Shown here one piece after another: positions 32,723-43,235 of a DNA stretch of 64,000 nucleotides. The DNA is from Ascaphus truei (lineage: Eukaryota; Chordata; Amphibia; Anura; Ascaphidae), in assembly GCA_036426205.1 (NCBI GenBank), contig CM071570.1, positions 70,183,429 to 70,247,428 on the forward strand, given 5' to 3'. The position numbers and the translations under genes were made by a program. Position 1 is the first letter of the stretch. The number at the start of each line of letters is the position of its first letter. Under the pieces are notes generated by a model that did not search any database, was not told the DNA's origin, and was given only the letters and a program-made list of their open reading frames with translations.

Positions 32723-32770
32723 CTCATCAATAAGAAGTCTCCGTCGCCAGCAACGTCCTTGTCTTGCCCA
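32723..32770 (-). other. Exon-end-like segment in left arm
   Basis: Minus strand TGGCGACGGAGACTTCTTAT then TGATGAG, followed by a donor-like GTCAGT. The mirror copy ends at 36435. The upstream edge is unclear. Confidence 0.3.
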
Positions 32771-32939
32771 CAAAATACATAGCCAAAACAAAGCCAATAC
32801 ATTGCAATTGCATTCAGATATCAATTAACCCCTTAAACACCTTATCGGATAATAACCGCAAAGGTAATTAAGGGGTTAAGGCACACTGGCCCGATACCCA
32901 CCCTTCACACATGAATTTGTACAGTGGCTTCATCATGCA

Positions 32940-33012
32940 AATATATATATATATATAGATATATATATAGATATATATATATCTATATATATATATATAG
33001 ATATATATATAT
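32940..33012. repeat. AT microsatellite
   Basis: TA repeats with ATAG interruptions; the mirror arm has a matching but different AT tract near 36160-36230. Confidence 0.9.
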
Positions 33013-33345
33013 ATGCAAATTTAGCTGTATGCTCATCTGCATGTCTTAGGCAGGTCTGCAACCCCGCCTTTCCCCATTATCACCCAGCATACAGCACTTC
33101 CACTGCAGCAAGGGATTCTGGGAAATGACATGCAAATGAGCACACAGTGTCACTTTTTGCCTCAATAACCATTTTTAACATGGTTCCCTATAGGCTTAAG
33201 CTTGCTGCATGGTCATAGCTTTGAGCACAGCCAGGGTTAAGGTGCATACCCAGAAAACAACCCACAGACAGCTGTTTCGACTTGTAGGGTCTCATCAGTG
33301 TGGGGTTGATTTTTACTGGGAATGCAAGAGAGGCATATACAAGAG
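33013..33345 (-). mobile_element. Hammerhead-bearing Penelope-type repeat, copy 2
   Basis: Present in the left arm only; the right arm goes straight from TTTGCATGATGAGACC into AT repeats. Colinear with 20020-20298. It sits between AT microsatellites (32940-33012 and 33346-33416). Confidence 0.65.
33258..33308 (-). ncRNA. Hammerhead ribozyme, complete core
   Basis: Minus-strand plan: 5' strand CAACCCCACA, core CTGATGA (33298-33292), stem II GAC/GTC with loop CCTACAA, GAAA (33278-33275), stem III as the palindrome ACAGCTGT, cleavage residue C17 at 33267, then TGTGGGTTG. Stem I pairs over 9 base pairs with one bulged C. All invariant residues C3, U4, G5, A6, G8, A9, G12, A13, A14, A15.1 and U16.1 are present, with GUC before the cut. 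The loopless stem III is like that of minimal Penelope hammerheads, which are thought to work best as dimers. Confidence 0.85.
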
Positions 33346-33376
<31 letters not shown>

Positions 33377-33379
33377 ATA

Positions 33380-33418
<39 letters not shown>
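33346..33418. repeat. AT microsatellite
   Basis: Nearly pure TA repeats with TATTATA interruptions. Confidence 0.9.
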
Positions 33419-34330
33419 CACATACACATGTGAACCAATATACAATAAATGAGAAGGGTTAACAAAAACATGCTGTAATCCAATAACAATTCTCCATACA
33501 CACACACTACAATGAAATTAATTTACTGAATAATCCTACTGAAATTACAATCTAATCATCAAATGCCAATCAATACCTCTAATGCTATCTAAACACATTG
33601 CATTTACATAGTATATTGGATGCATCCAATCTATGCAGCATAACATTCTGCAAATGAATGTTAACAATAACATTGCAAGCAAAATACAAATACCTCCAAA
33701 CAGTAAACTATTTTATTCCAATCCAGTAAACATAATCAATTACCATTCATTAATGACATCCTAAACAATTTACATTCCGTCCCTAACAATTAAACAATTA
33801 ACAAATTCAGCCTTTAACATAACAATTAGCCTGTGAAAAATTATGTACCAACAAGAAAACAAATACAAACGAAGCCTAACCCTGACCTCAAGAAACACCA
33901 TACAATATCAACAATTACATCTATCTAATTGTAAATACTTTAAACACACAAATAACGCATAGAGCATAGACAAATTATTTTAAAACACATGAAAGAAAGC
34001 TTTTAAAACAACATAATTTCTTACCCTGTATGTATATATCTCTCAGACATACATACATACATACAGTGGCAAGAAATGATATACCACCAAAAAAAAAAAC
34101 ACATGTTAAAAAAGCTTTAAAAAAAATTAACAATAATAAAATAAATTCTTTAGTTCACGTACCATTACTTGGCCCCACGACTCCCGTTGAACACCTTACT
34201 CACGTACAAACCACCAGCACAGGAAAACCCATAAATAAAACACATAAAAAAATAAACATTACACTAAAATCCAAATCAATCCACGGTCTTCTACTTGTAT
34301 CCATCTTCATCTGTTGTATTCTTTCTTTAC

Positions 34331-34428
34331 CTTCTTCCGGGGCTTCTTCCCGTCTTCGACACGCCCTGTCCTTCTTCTTCGTAGGAGGGTCCTTCCTCCT
34401 GGGCGTCTGGTTCAAAATGAGACGACAT
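34331..34428 (-). CDS. Putative first exon, left arm (MSSHFE...)
   Basis: On the minus strand an ATG at 34428 opens a frame starting MSSHFEPDAQEEGP, acidic and then basic, running to a donor-like AAG|GTAAAG at 34331. The right arm has the mirror exon (35113-35212) with the same start and donor position. The left copy is 98 bases against 100, from two single-base deletions near the end, which shift the frame. The upstream region contains CRE and CCAAT motifs. No known domain. A spliced transposon gene is the simplest reading; an unspliced short peptide or chance frame is possible. Confidence 0.4.
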
Positions 34429-35112
34429 AGGCTTTTAAAGGCCTATGAAGTCACATTTTCGTCATGGTTCCCACGGCCCTGATTGGGCGTGAAAACCATG
34501 TGTTTTGGCCGATAAAAAAATAAAATAAATGATGCGTCACTTAAAGGCAATGAAAGACAGCCAATCAGAATGGCTTGCTTCAATTGCCTTAAGATGACGT
34601 CATGAAAAGAAACATGGCCGTCCCCACATGGTACGGTAGCCAATCAGAGTGTGGGAACTCCATCCCTACTCTGATTGGCTCTAGTATACCATGTGACAGA
34701 GCTTGGGGGAGAACGGAGTGACGTCATTGAAAGCCTGTCACATGGTACTAGAGCCAATCAGAGGGTGGGAAGCTATCCCTACTCTGATTGGCTCTAGGAC
34801 CATGTGACAGGCTTTCAATGACACACATCCGTTCTCCCCCAAGCCTCTGTCACATGGTATACTAGAGCCAATCAGAGTAGGGATGGAGTTCCCACGCTCT
34901 GATTGGCTACCGTACCATGTGGGGACGGCCAGTTTCTTTTCATGACGTCATCTTAAAGGAATTGAAGCAAAGCAATTCTGATTGGCTGTGCTTTCATTGC
35001 CTTAAGTGACGTCATCATTTTTTTTTTTATCGGCCAAAATATATGGTTTCACAGTTCAATCAGGGCGTGGGAACCATGACGAAAATGTGACGTCATAGGC
35101 CTTTAAAAGCCT
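34429..35112. promoter_or_regulatory. Putative bidirectional promoter at palindrome centre
   Basis: The 684 bases between the two mirror ATGs hold six perfect TGACGTCA sites-like matches in total, five of them at 34595-34602, 34719-34726, 34943-34950, 35007-35014 and 35088-35095, the sixth position (34533) being a TGCGTCA variant. They also hold about ten CCAAT/ATTGG boxes (for example 34561, 34641, 34675, 34753, 34785, 34868, 34902, 34981). CREB/ATF bind TGACGTCA and NF-Y binds CCAAT. The symmetric layout and outward-facing frames suggest divergent transcription. Confidence 0.5.
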
Positions 35113-35212
35113 ATGTCGTCTCATTTTGAAGCAGACGCCGAGGAGGAAGGACCTCCTACAGAAGAAGAAGGACAGGGCGTGGCCGAAGACGGGAAGAAGA
35201 CCCCGGAAGAAG
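35113..35212 (+). CDS. Putative first exon, right arm (MSSHFE...)
   Basis: ATG at 35113 opens MSSHFEADAEEEGPP and continues through a Glu/Gly/Lys-rich segment for 33 codons plus one base to a donor-like AAG|GTAGAAAG at 35213. Without splicing the frame stops after KKEEYR. The protein is highly acidic with short basic clusters and no recognised domain. It mirrors 34331-34428. This arm keeps the frame open through the putative donor. Confidence 0.45.
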
Positions 35213-36149
35213 GTAGAAAGAAAGAAGAATACAGATGAAGATGGATTACAGTAGAAGACCCGTGGATTGATTTGGATTTTTAGTGTATGTTTATTTTTTA
35301 TGGTTTTTTATTTTATGGTTCCTGTGCCTGGGGGTTTGTCGTGAGTAAGGTGTTCAACGGGAGTCGGTGGGGCCAAGTAATGGTAAGTGAACTAAAGAAA
35401 TGTATTTTGTTTAACTTGTTAATTTTTTTTAAAGTTTTTAATATGTGGTTTTTTTTGGTGGTTATATCATTTCTTGCCACTGTATGTATGTATGTATGTA
35501 TGTCTAGAGAGTATATACATACAGGGTAAGAAATTATGTGTTTTTAAAAGCTTTCTTTCAGTGTTTTAAAATAATTTGTCTATGCTGGTATGCTTATTGT
35601 GTGTTAAAGTATTTTACAATTAGATAGATGTAATTGTTGATATTGTATGGTGTTCTTGAGGTCAGGGTTAGGCTCGTTTTGTATTTTGTATTTTGTTGGT
35701 ACATATATTTTTTCACAGGCTAAATTGTTATGTTAAGGCTTGATTGTTAATTGTTAATTGTTAGGGATTGAATGTAAATGTTTAGGGGATGTCATTATGA
35801 ATGGTAATTGATTTATGTTTACTGGATTGGATAAAATAGTTTACTTGTTTGGAGGTATTTGTATATTTGCTTGCAATGTTATTGTTAACATCATGCAGAA
35901 TGTATGCTGCATAGATTGGGATCATATTATACTATGTAAATGCAATGTGTTGATTGGCATTAGAGGTATTTGATTGGCGTTGATGATTGTGATTGTAAGT
36001 TCAGTTAGGATTATTAAAGTAAATTAATTTTATTGTAGTGTGTCTGTATGGAGAAGTGTTATTGAGTACAGCAGTTTTTGTTAACCCTTCTACATTTATT
36101 TGTATATGGTTCATCATGTGTGTGTGTATCTCTCTCTCTCTCTTTTCTC

Positions 36150-36232
36150 TCTCTCTCTGTATATATATATAATAATATATATAGATATATATATATATAA
36201 TAATATATATATATATTATATATATTTGCATG
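36150..36232. repeat. CT and AT microsatellites in right arm
   Basis: TCTC repeats (36128-36158) followed by TA repeats to about 36228. Confidence 0.9.
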
Positions 36233-36639
36233 ATGAGACCACTGTACAAATTATGTGTGAAGGGGGGTATCGGGCCAGTGTGCCTTAACCCCTTAATTAC
36301 CTTTGCGGTTATTATCCGAAAGGTGTTTAAGGGTTAATTGATATCTGAATGCAATGCAATGTATTGGCTTTGTTTTGGCTATGTATTTTGTGGGCAAGCA
36401 AGGTGTGCTGGCGACGGAGACTTCTTATTGATGAGGTCAGTGTACTTAATTATTTGAATATGCTAGTTAATGTTTTTAATAATGGGCAAATAATTATTTA
36501 TCCCTATCTGGATAATAGTTATTTTGACATTATTGTACTGTAGGTGTTGGGGGGGGTGTATGTATTGAATGTATAGGCCAGGTTTATTTGTTTACATTCA
36601 GGGTTTGTTCCGTGGTTCTGCGTGGGACCTCTGGAGACC

Positions 36640-36900
36640 ACCTGCGGGTCTCCTCGGGTATCTCACGGGTATCAGGCTGGTGGTTCACGGGTGACACCTG
36701 CGGGGATGAAGCGGTGGCCTCACATCTGTGGGGGCACCAGCGGACCGTAGTCCTGCGGGTGATGAACGGTGGCCTCCATCTGTGGGGGGCACCGGACCCA
36801 TAGGTGCGGGGATGGAGATGTGTGGTCCCACTTCGTGGGGGCACGCGGAACCGTAGTGAGCATCGTGAGTTCCCAGAACCATGGGAACACCCGAGGCCCC
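36640..36900. repeat. GC-rich short tandem array in right arm
   Basis: Units of roughly 55-65 bases contain GATGAACGGTGGCCTC-like and CATCTGTGGGGGCACC-like phrases, three times in a row. The left arm has fewer units at 32370-32460. Confidence 0.6.
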
Positions 36901-37461
36901 GCAGACACCTGTGGGTCGACCGGGGCTTCCAGACATCCTTGGGCCTACCGTGGGGACCAAATTGTGGCCCACGGTGACCAAGGAGACCACCTGGGGGCCA
37001 TGGTGTGCGGGGACCCACCAAATGGCCTCAGAACCTGTTTGAAAAGGGCTGCTGGTACCTGTAGGTCTGTCAGGTGCCCCCGCCACCGGGGACTCGCGTG
37101 GGGCTGCGTTATGAACCCTGTTTGTAAAAGGGTAATCTTGTATTTATGGGGGGCACAGGGGTGGGTAGTAAGTATTTAATAATAAATGATTGTATTGTTG
37201 TCACTGTATTGTTTTTATTGTGGGTACTGGGGGTGGGGGGGTTCCCAACGGTATGTGGGTGGCCTCCCTTGTGGGTAGTGGGTGAGGGTGGTTAGGCCTC
37301 ACGGGGTGGGGGGTTAGTGTGGGAGGGTATGTAGGCATCCCGAGTGGTGGGGTGAGGGTGGGTTACACCCCTAATGACTGTAGCGGTTAATAACCGCTAT
37401 GGTGATTAAAGTGTTAGGGGACATTACATTGGATGCTTTCATTCTTGTGTCTGTTTTGCAG

Positions 37462-37527
37462 CAGCGGAGGGGGCATGGGCAGGATGAAGAGGAGGATGGC
37501 CTTCATCGTGGCAGCTGGACATGGGTG
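37462..37527 (+). other. Exon-like segment in right arm
   Basis: Mirror of 31661-31719: acceptor TTCTTGTGTCTGTTTTGCAG, 66 bases, donor GTAAGT. Indels change the internal phase relative to the left copy, so at most one arm can encode the same peptide. Confidence 0.45.
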
Positions 37528-37631
37528 GTAAGTGCTATATTTATTTAATGTATTTATTGCTGTTTATGTATTTAAAATGGACACATTCACTATTATCCCT
37601 TTGTGGATAATAGTAATTGTGGCCATTACTA

Positions 37632-38020
37632 CACTGGCGACACACTTTATTCGAGCTTGGCTAGTCCCACGAATTCGGATATACCCGGGTGTATTGAGGT
37701 TTGTGACTGTTTTCTGCTGCCCGAGTGATTGAGGTATTTTCCAAGCAGGGTTGAGCATTTTATTTCCGCTGGCTGCAATAATGACAGTATATATATATAT
37801 TCTGCATTACAATTCATGAATTTATGCCATCTGGTAGACACGCGAAGCATTGCAGCCTATTAAATCCTAATCATTATCATTTAACAGATCAGCCGCCCGT
37901 CAGCAGCATGAACCCAGGCTGGGAAGGCAAATGCACGGGGCTGTCAGAGGTGAGTAGCGGCGCATTCAGGATTCTGCCAGGTATTCTACGGGTATTTGCT
38001 CGAATAAAGTGTCGGTGCAG
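37632..38020. mobile_element. TA-flanked miniature element, copy 2 (389 bp)
   Basis: Reverse-oriented relative of 25502-25898, flanked by TA at 37630-37631 and 38021-38022. Found in the right arm only, so it arrived after the palindrome formed. The two copies match through nearly their whole length with short indels. Confidence 0.85.
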
Positions 38021-38189
38021 TATATTGTATGTGTTAAGGGGGGGGGGGGTATTTCTTTATAAGTATGTATGTGTTTAACATTAATTTGGGGGCCAATAAT
38101 TGGTACTGTAGGCCTGGGGGAACACCCGAGGGCCCCCGGCGGCCTATAGTATCATTGATGTGCATATATGTGTATGTTAGGGGTTGTTG

Positions 38190-38290
38190 GGTTATTATAT
38201 TATATATATATATATTATATATATATATTATATATATTATATATATATTATATATATCTTTATATAATATTTATTTAATAGAGATATTTT
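38190..38290. repeat. AT microsatellite in right arm
   Basis: TA repeats with TTATATA interruptions. Confidence 0.85.
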
Positions 38291-38644
38291 TTATATAGAG
38301 ATATTTATTATTTATTTAGATTTATTTATTTAGTGTGGGGCTGTGTGTGTGATATATTTTTATGTGGGTAGTGGGGGTGGGTGAAGGGGGATTGCCCCAA
38401 CGGTGGTTGTTAGGGCTTGCGGGTGGGGTTAGCGGGAGGCCTAACCCTTCATGACCGTAGCGGTATTAAACTGCTAGCGTCGTGAAGGGGTTAAGTGCAC
38501 CCGCAACCCCCGCAAGCCCTAAACTCACACCCAGGGCCAATAACCCCTTCACCCACCCCCGTACCGCACAATAAAGCTGGCACGGTGGGTTAACCCCTTC
38601 ATTGCCTTAGCGGTTAGCCGCTAAGGTAATGAAGTGGGCTGTAC

Positions 38645-38745
38645 ATGCCTTTTTCCTGCCTCGGATGCATGCCGGGGGTCTCTGGTGCGGGTATCAGCTC
38701 CAGAGACCCCCGGCATCAATCACAGACAGGAAAAAGGGCTGATTT
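38645..38745. repeat. Hairpin in right arm
   Basis: Arms CCTTTTTCCTGCCT...GCCGGGGGTCTCTGG and their complement, centred near 38695. Different in detail from the left-arm hairpin modules. Confidence 0.75.
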
Positions 38746-39048
38746 TTTCTAAGTGTCGCCCTTGCCGATGCTTCTCCTCCACCAATTTGCCAACTTTAGT
38801 TGGCGGGCTGGATTCCCGATAAACTCTCCAATCTGGTGTGCCGATCAGCACCGAAGAGCTGATCGGGGCTACCTGAATTCAGCCGGGTTCAAAAAGTGCC
38901 GATAAGTGGCTTATCGGCAGCCGGCTCCCGATAATTTTTTATCGGGAGGAAAAGTTGCCGATAATTCCCACTTATCGGCACTTGCTGAATCGGGAGGGCA
39001 AAAAATGCAGAAAAAAGCCTTATCGGCGCTTACTGCATACAGCCCATA

Positions 39049-40300
39049 GTGCCAAATTGGAAATTAGTGACAAAGTCAAAAAACAAATATATATATATCA
39101 ATCCAAAGATTAAATAGTCCTATGATTAGGACACTGGTCTTTGAAGTGGGAGCATCAGTCCTGCATGATCTTGGTCATCCAATTGTATCCCCTTAAATGA
39201 GAGGTAATAATGAGAATTTAGTATGCCTTTGTTGTACTTGGTATAGAACAGTATATACTGCTATTGCTCTATAAGAAAAATACCATAGTAATCTTGGAGA
39301 AAATATCCACTGAGGCGGAGAAGTCACAGTGCACTGCAGGAATGGGCTGAGGCACAAGAATACTAAAAAGCAATAGATCTTGTGGCATGAGTGGAGTAAA
39401 CGAACAAAAAAACCTCTGACCTGTTTAGTGCTTAGTGCACTTTATCTCTTTGGTTACTATTATCTCTAAGATTACTACTATCATCTCAGCAGGTCGCATG
39501 CCACTGGAGTTTTACACCACCAAGCCGTGAGTACTTTCTCCATCTACCTGTTTCGCTCACAGGATTCAGTACAAGTATTGATCTGATCGACGGTCACACT
39601 AATTGCTTCCTCCAGGGTTAGTTGGTTCCTCATGACGGGAGGGGATCCGCTTTACCTGTCTTCACTGGCCAGGTTTTTGTGGTTTCCCCATACTTCCCTC
39701 AGGGCCCCTTATCCATACATAGGAGGTGTTCATTTACTATATTTTAAAGTCTCCGGCCACTGGTGGTATATATAATAATATTCTCTGCAAGATTTTGCAA
39801 TCAAGAAGTGCTTCATATACTGGAAACAGCACAAACAGTACTCTATATAGGCACTGCAGCACTGCTATTGGACAATTTCATTCTATTTTTCTATAAGAAT
39901 AGATGACTGGGAGGGGCTTCTTCGGCAGCTGCAGAGGGCAGCTGAAGAGAATGGGGATGGCTGGTTCCAGGACCTGTTAGGGGCGCTCCCCCATGCGGCA
40001 ATCGGGAACGAGGAGGAGTCAAGGCCAGCTGTGCCCAGTGTGATTGGTGCCTTGCACACCATCCCAGAGATTCTGTTGCAGTGGGGAATCTTACCTGTGT
40101 GAGTTGGTGGAAAAAATGGGGAAGAAAGGGGATGGTAAAGATGAGGAGAAGAAACAGGTACCTAAGATGTTTGGCAAGTGGCAAGAGGAGTTCTTGAGTC
40201 TTGCCGAGTGTAGTGGGGAAGAAAGCTCCACAGAGTTGTTCTGCACTTTTTTAAATTTGTCTTTTGTCTTTAGGCACTTTTTAAATATCCAAACGACATA
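39049..40300. other. No recognised feature
   Basis: Non-coding. The 39.9-40.2 kb part has frames rich in charged residues (KKGDGKDEEKK) without recognised similarity. Confidence 0.4.
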
Positions 40301-41080
40301 CTCAAATGACTCCTGATGAAGCATCAGCGAAACGCGTTGAGTTAGCGTTGCTGGAGAACTGGAGAGCTGAAGGACTGGCAATCGGAGCTGATCTCAAAGG
40401 CAGGACGCGCTTCCGCCCCCACCTGTGACGCTGCCCGGAAGTGACGCATGCGGAAACCAGAGGGTGAGACGCGAGTGAGACGAGCAGACGCCTGCACCGA
40501 CGGGGTCCTTCCAATATCGGCGTTTCTCTCCAACGCCTGTTTATTTTATTGAAAATGTGAATGTAACTACTCTTGTCATTTTTTATCTGTATTACAATTG
40601 GTCAAATAGTATGCACTATTGTGGCATTTTTCTTTTCATGTCAACCTACCACACGCACTGAGGGGTATCCTGAGACTTATTGCATCCACCTATCACAAGG
40701 GCTCCAGTCAGAGAGAGAAGAATCTCTGACATACCTATTATTACAAGACGTTTTGTGAGTGCAACCACTTAGAGCTAACAGATTTATATATAACCAGTAT
40801 CTACCATCTGCACTATATTTGCTTTTATCTTATATTTACATATACAGTATCACCGAGCACACCAGCGTTCCTCCTCTCCTAGAAGAAAAGAAATTGCGAA
40901 CTTTGGGAATTAGAACAGTCCTATCTGAGGATGTTGAGCAGCTAACTTCACTTTGTATAACTTATATTATATTTTTTTACCACTGGTTGGTGAAGGGTAT
41001 TTATTTATTTTTTGAAGTTAATTCACATTTTGTAGCAAATTCACATCTTTTGACACTGTCACTTAATTCACTCTGAGAAG
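40301..41080 (+). mobile_element. Penelope-type repeat with hammerhead-like head
   Basis: A hammerhead-like motif, then GGAAGTGACGCATG, then an AT-rich tail with a stretch GTGAGTGCAACCACTTAGAG. Same plan as 4341-5100. No polymerase remains. Confidence 0.5.
40307..40342 (+). ncRNA. Hammerhead-like motif, non-canonical, well paired
   Basis: TGACTC, core CTGATGA, extra A, stem II GC/GC with loop ATCA, GAAA, ACGCGT as stem III, T17, and GAGTTA. Stem I pairs over six positions with one wobble (TGACTC/GAGTTA). All core residues are present; the departure from canonical is the extra A between A9 and stem II and the two-pair stem II. Confidence 0.6.
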
Positions 41081-41281
41081 CGCCCAGTCTATCCCTTTCC
41101 CCCTTTTTTCCCCATTTATTCACAAGAGAAACAAGCAATGAAAAGAAGAAAAACGGTGGCAGACTGAACAAAGCAGTAAATCATGTATTTTCTCTGACAA
41201 ATGTGATGTTTATTTTGCACCACTTTGCACCACTGGTCATGTGATTTTCAGCCTCTTGGAGTCAAAAGAATCACTTGTCGT

Positions 41282-41965
41282 AGGCCACGTTTATAGTGGC
41301 GGAACAAATGTATGTACCCTCATGATGCCACCCATATAGCTCGCGACCGCGCAAGAGATGAAGCACGACCGCACGCGATTCTGGAGAAGACAAAGTATTT
41401 TGTCTTTGCTGCGCGACGGTTGGGTCACATGTGAGGTTCAGCCAATGAGGGCGAACCGCTCTACTGACGTCACGTCCACGCCTCCACCACATCTCCCCAT
41501 TGCCTTGGACCTTAGTGCAGGTTTCACACGCTGCCACTATAATCGCAGCTGGAAGCCATGGTCACAGTGCCTTCTACAGCGCACGCCTCAGTGAGCGGTG
41601 CGTGAACAACCACCGCCCCTCAATGGGGCTGGGCCCAGTATGTACCTTCGCGCGGAATGTGCAGCCGCGCTGTACGACAAGTTTTTCCAAAGACATTCAA
41701 ATTGTATTTACAATTTGCGACGGATGGCTGGTCACGCTCCCGCCGACGGTTCAGCCAATGAGGGCGAACCAACCGCGATAGGTCATGGCCACGCTCCCCC
41801 CCCCCTTCTCAACCTCTTGCATCTTCTCCCAGACCGCAGATCGCGGTGAAGCGCTGTGCATGCGCCGCCTCCCCCCTTCCCCCCGCCGGGCACACGTGCT
41901 ACAGTGCACACTGGGACGACGGCACTGGGAGGACAGCTTGGTGGTCGCAAAAAGCATAAAGGAGA
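41282..41965. mobile_element. GC-rich miniature elements, probably two related copies
   Basis: A GC-rich island. TTATAGTGGC occurs at 41291 and, inverted, at about 41533. The phrase TTCAGCCAATGAGGGCGAACC occurs twice (41438 and 41751, the second in a GCGACGG..GGTCAC context like the first), showing two related copies. Ends are not well defined. Confidence 0.4.
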
Positions 41966-42194
41966 TGTCAGTAGTAGCAACTCTGCCCAGACAAGCTCCC
42001 AACAGTAGAAGCAATGTCACATTCAGGTATCTTAAGCTGTAATAATACAGAGCATTTCCTTTTTCTGTTTCTGTGTAAAGTTCAGCAGGAAACCTAAATG
42101 GAGGTGCTTGTCATTCAAGTGTTTAGTTCCACTCTTAGTACAGCCTGTTTCTGTCAAAGAGCCAATACAGAGGTAGGAGGAGAAAGTGGTGCTT

Positions 42195-42470
42195 GACCTG
42201 TAATGTGTGTCTGGGTAAGAAAGTGTAAGTGTCTGTAAGTGTGTGGGTGTACGCAAGTAAATAATTGTGTGTGTGAGGCGGGGGACTGCACGTGTGTAAG
42301 TATGTGAGTGGGTAAGTGCATGTGGCTGTGTATGTAAGTGCATCTTTTTGGATAAGTAAGTCTGTGTGTGCGGGTAAGTAAGTGTATGGGTGTGGGTGGG
42401 TAAGTAGCTCTGTGTGGTTGGGTAAGTAATAGTGTGTGTGGGTAAGTAAGTGTGTGTGGGGCTGGTTAAG
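42195..42470. repeat. GTAAG/GTGTG minisatellite
   Basis: Imperfect tandem units built from GTGTGGGTAAGTAAGT. The repeated GTAAGT gives chance splice-donor matches. Confidence 0.8.
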
Positions 42471-42720
42471 TGAGGGGAGAGAGAATGGAGGGAGAGAGGC
42501 GAGGCTGGGGAGAGGGATAGGATTGGGATGGGAGAGAGAGGATGGGGGGAGATAGAAGGGATTGGGGAAGAGATGGGGGGATTGAGGGGGAATTACGACT
42601 GGGGAGGAGGTGATTGAGGGGGGAGACGGGAGGGGGAATGGAGGGGTGAGATGAAAGAGGGGAGCGAGAGAGGGAGAGGATGGAGAGGGACAGAGAGGGG
42701 AGAGGGGATGTGGAGAGAGA
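42471..42720. repeat. Purine-rich tract
   Basis: About 250 bases almost entirely G and A on the plus strand, with many GGGG runs separated by AGAGA. Confidence 0.9.
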
Positions 42721-43107
42721 TATAAATCAATAATACAGTATAATTGGGGACGCTATTAGACAAATTACATTTGTAATATTTATTTTTAAGTGATGCAATT
42801 TGTTGTAGAAATAATTTTTTATTGTGCAACGGTTTTTACTTTTGGAAATCTGGTTGCCCTGTTAATCACAAAGTGATATAACACAACAGAATATAGCCAA
42901 GGGAGAAACAAAATGTGTATATCTCAGATTACCATGTCTAAAAATGAACTAGACATTTGCTAAACTTTTGTGCAAGTTTGTGAAACTTCTTTAAATTTTC
43001 ACAGAACTGCCAATTTTCACCAAGCATTAGCAACTAATAATGCACTGGAAATTCCGGTGAGAAAAGTGCCCTTTTCAAAGCTGACAGTTCAAGCTGCCTG
43101 GTTTTTT

Positions 43108-43188
43108 ATATATATATAATATATAATATATCAGATATATAAGATAGATTATTATATAATACATTATATATATATATATAATTATCTA
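43108..43188. repeat. AT microsatellite
   Basis: TA-rich run with GATATATAAGATAG interruptions. Confidence 0.8.
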
Positions 43189-43235
43189 TATCATTCCCGC
43201 CGTAGACTCAATACAATCTGCACCTGACAAGTGGG

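Larger units (their letters stand above)
30556..39045. mobile_element. Giant imperfect palindrome with terminal inverted repeats, 8.49 kb
   Basis: The ends are GGGCCTCATGCAGTAAG and, inverted, GGGCTGTATGCAGTAAG, flanked by ATA at 30553-30555 and 39046-39048. The two halves are inverted copies of each other around about 34770. For example 34024-34100 matches 35450-35530, 31718-31770 matches 37407-37464, and 32025-32100 matches 37091-37165, all in reverse complement. Each arm has its own later insertions. Both ends carry clusters of CCGATAA-type motifs. It looks like a foldback DNA transposon, or two head-to-head copies of a 4.2-kb element. I see no transposase domain. A 3-base duplication and GGGC ends would suit PIF/Harbinger, but ATA is not the usual TWA. 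Confidence 0.8.

Noticed and set aside
42195..42470. Many GTAAGT motifs as clustered splice donors
   Set aside because: They are the unit of a minisatellite.
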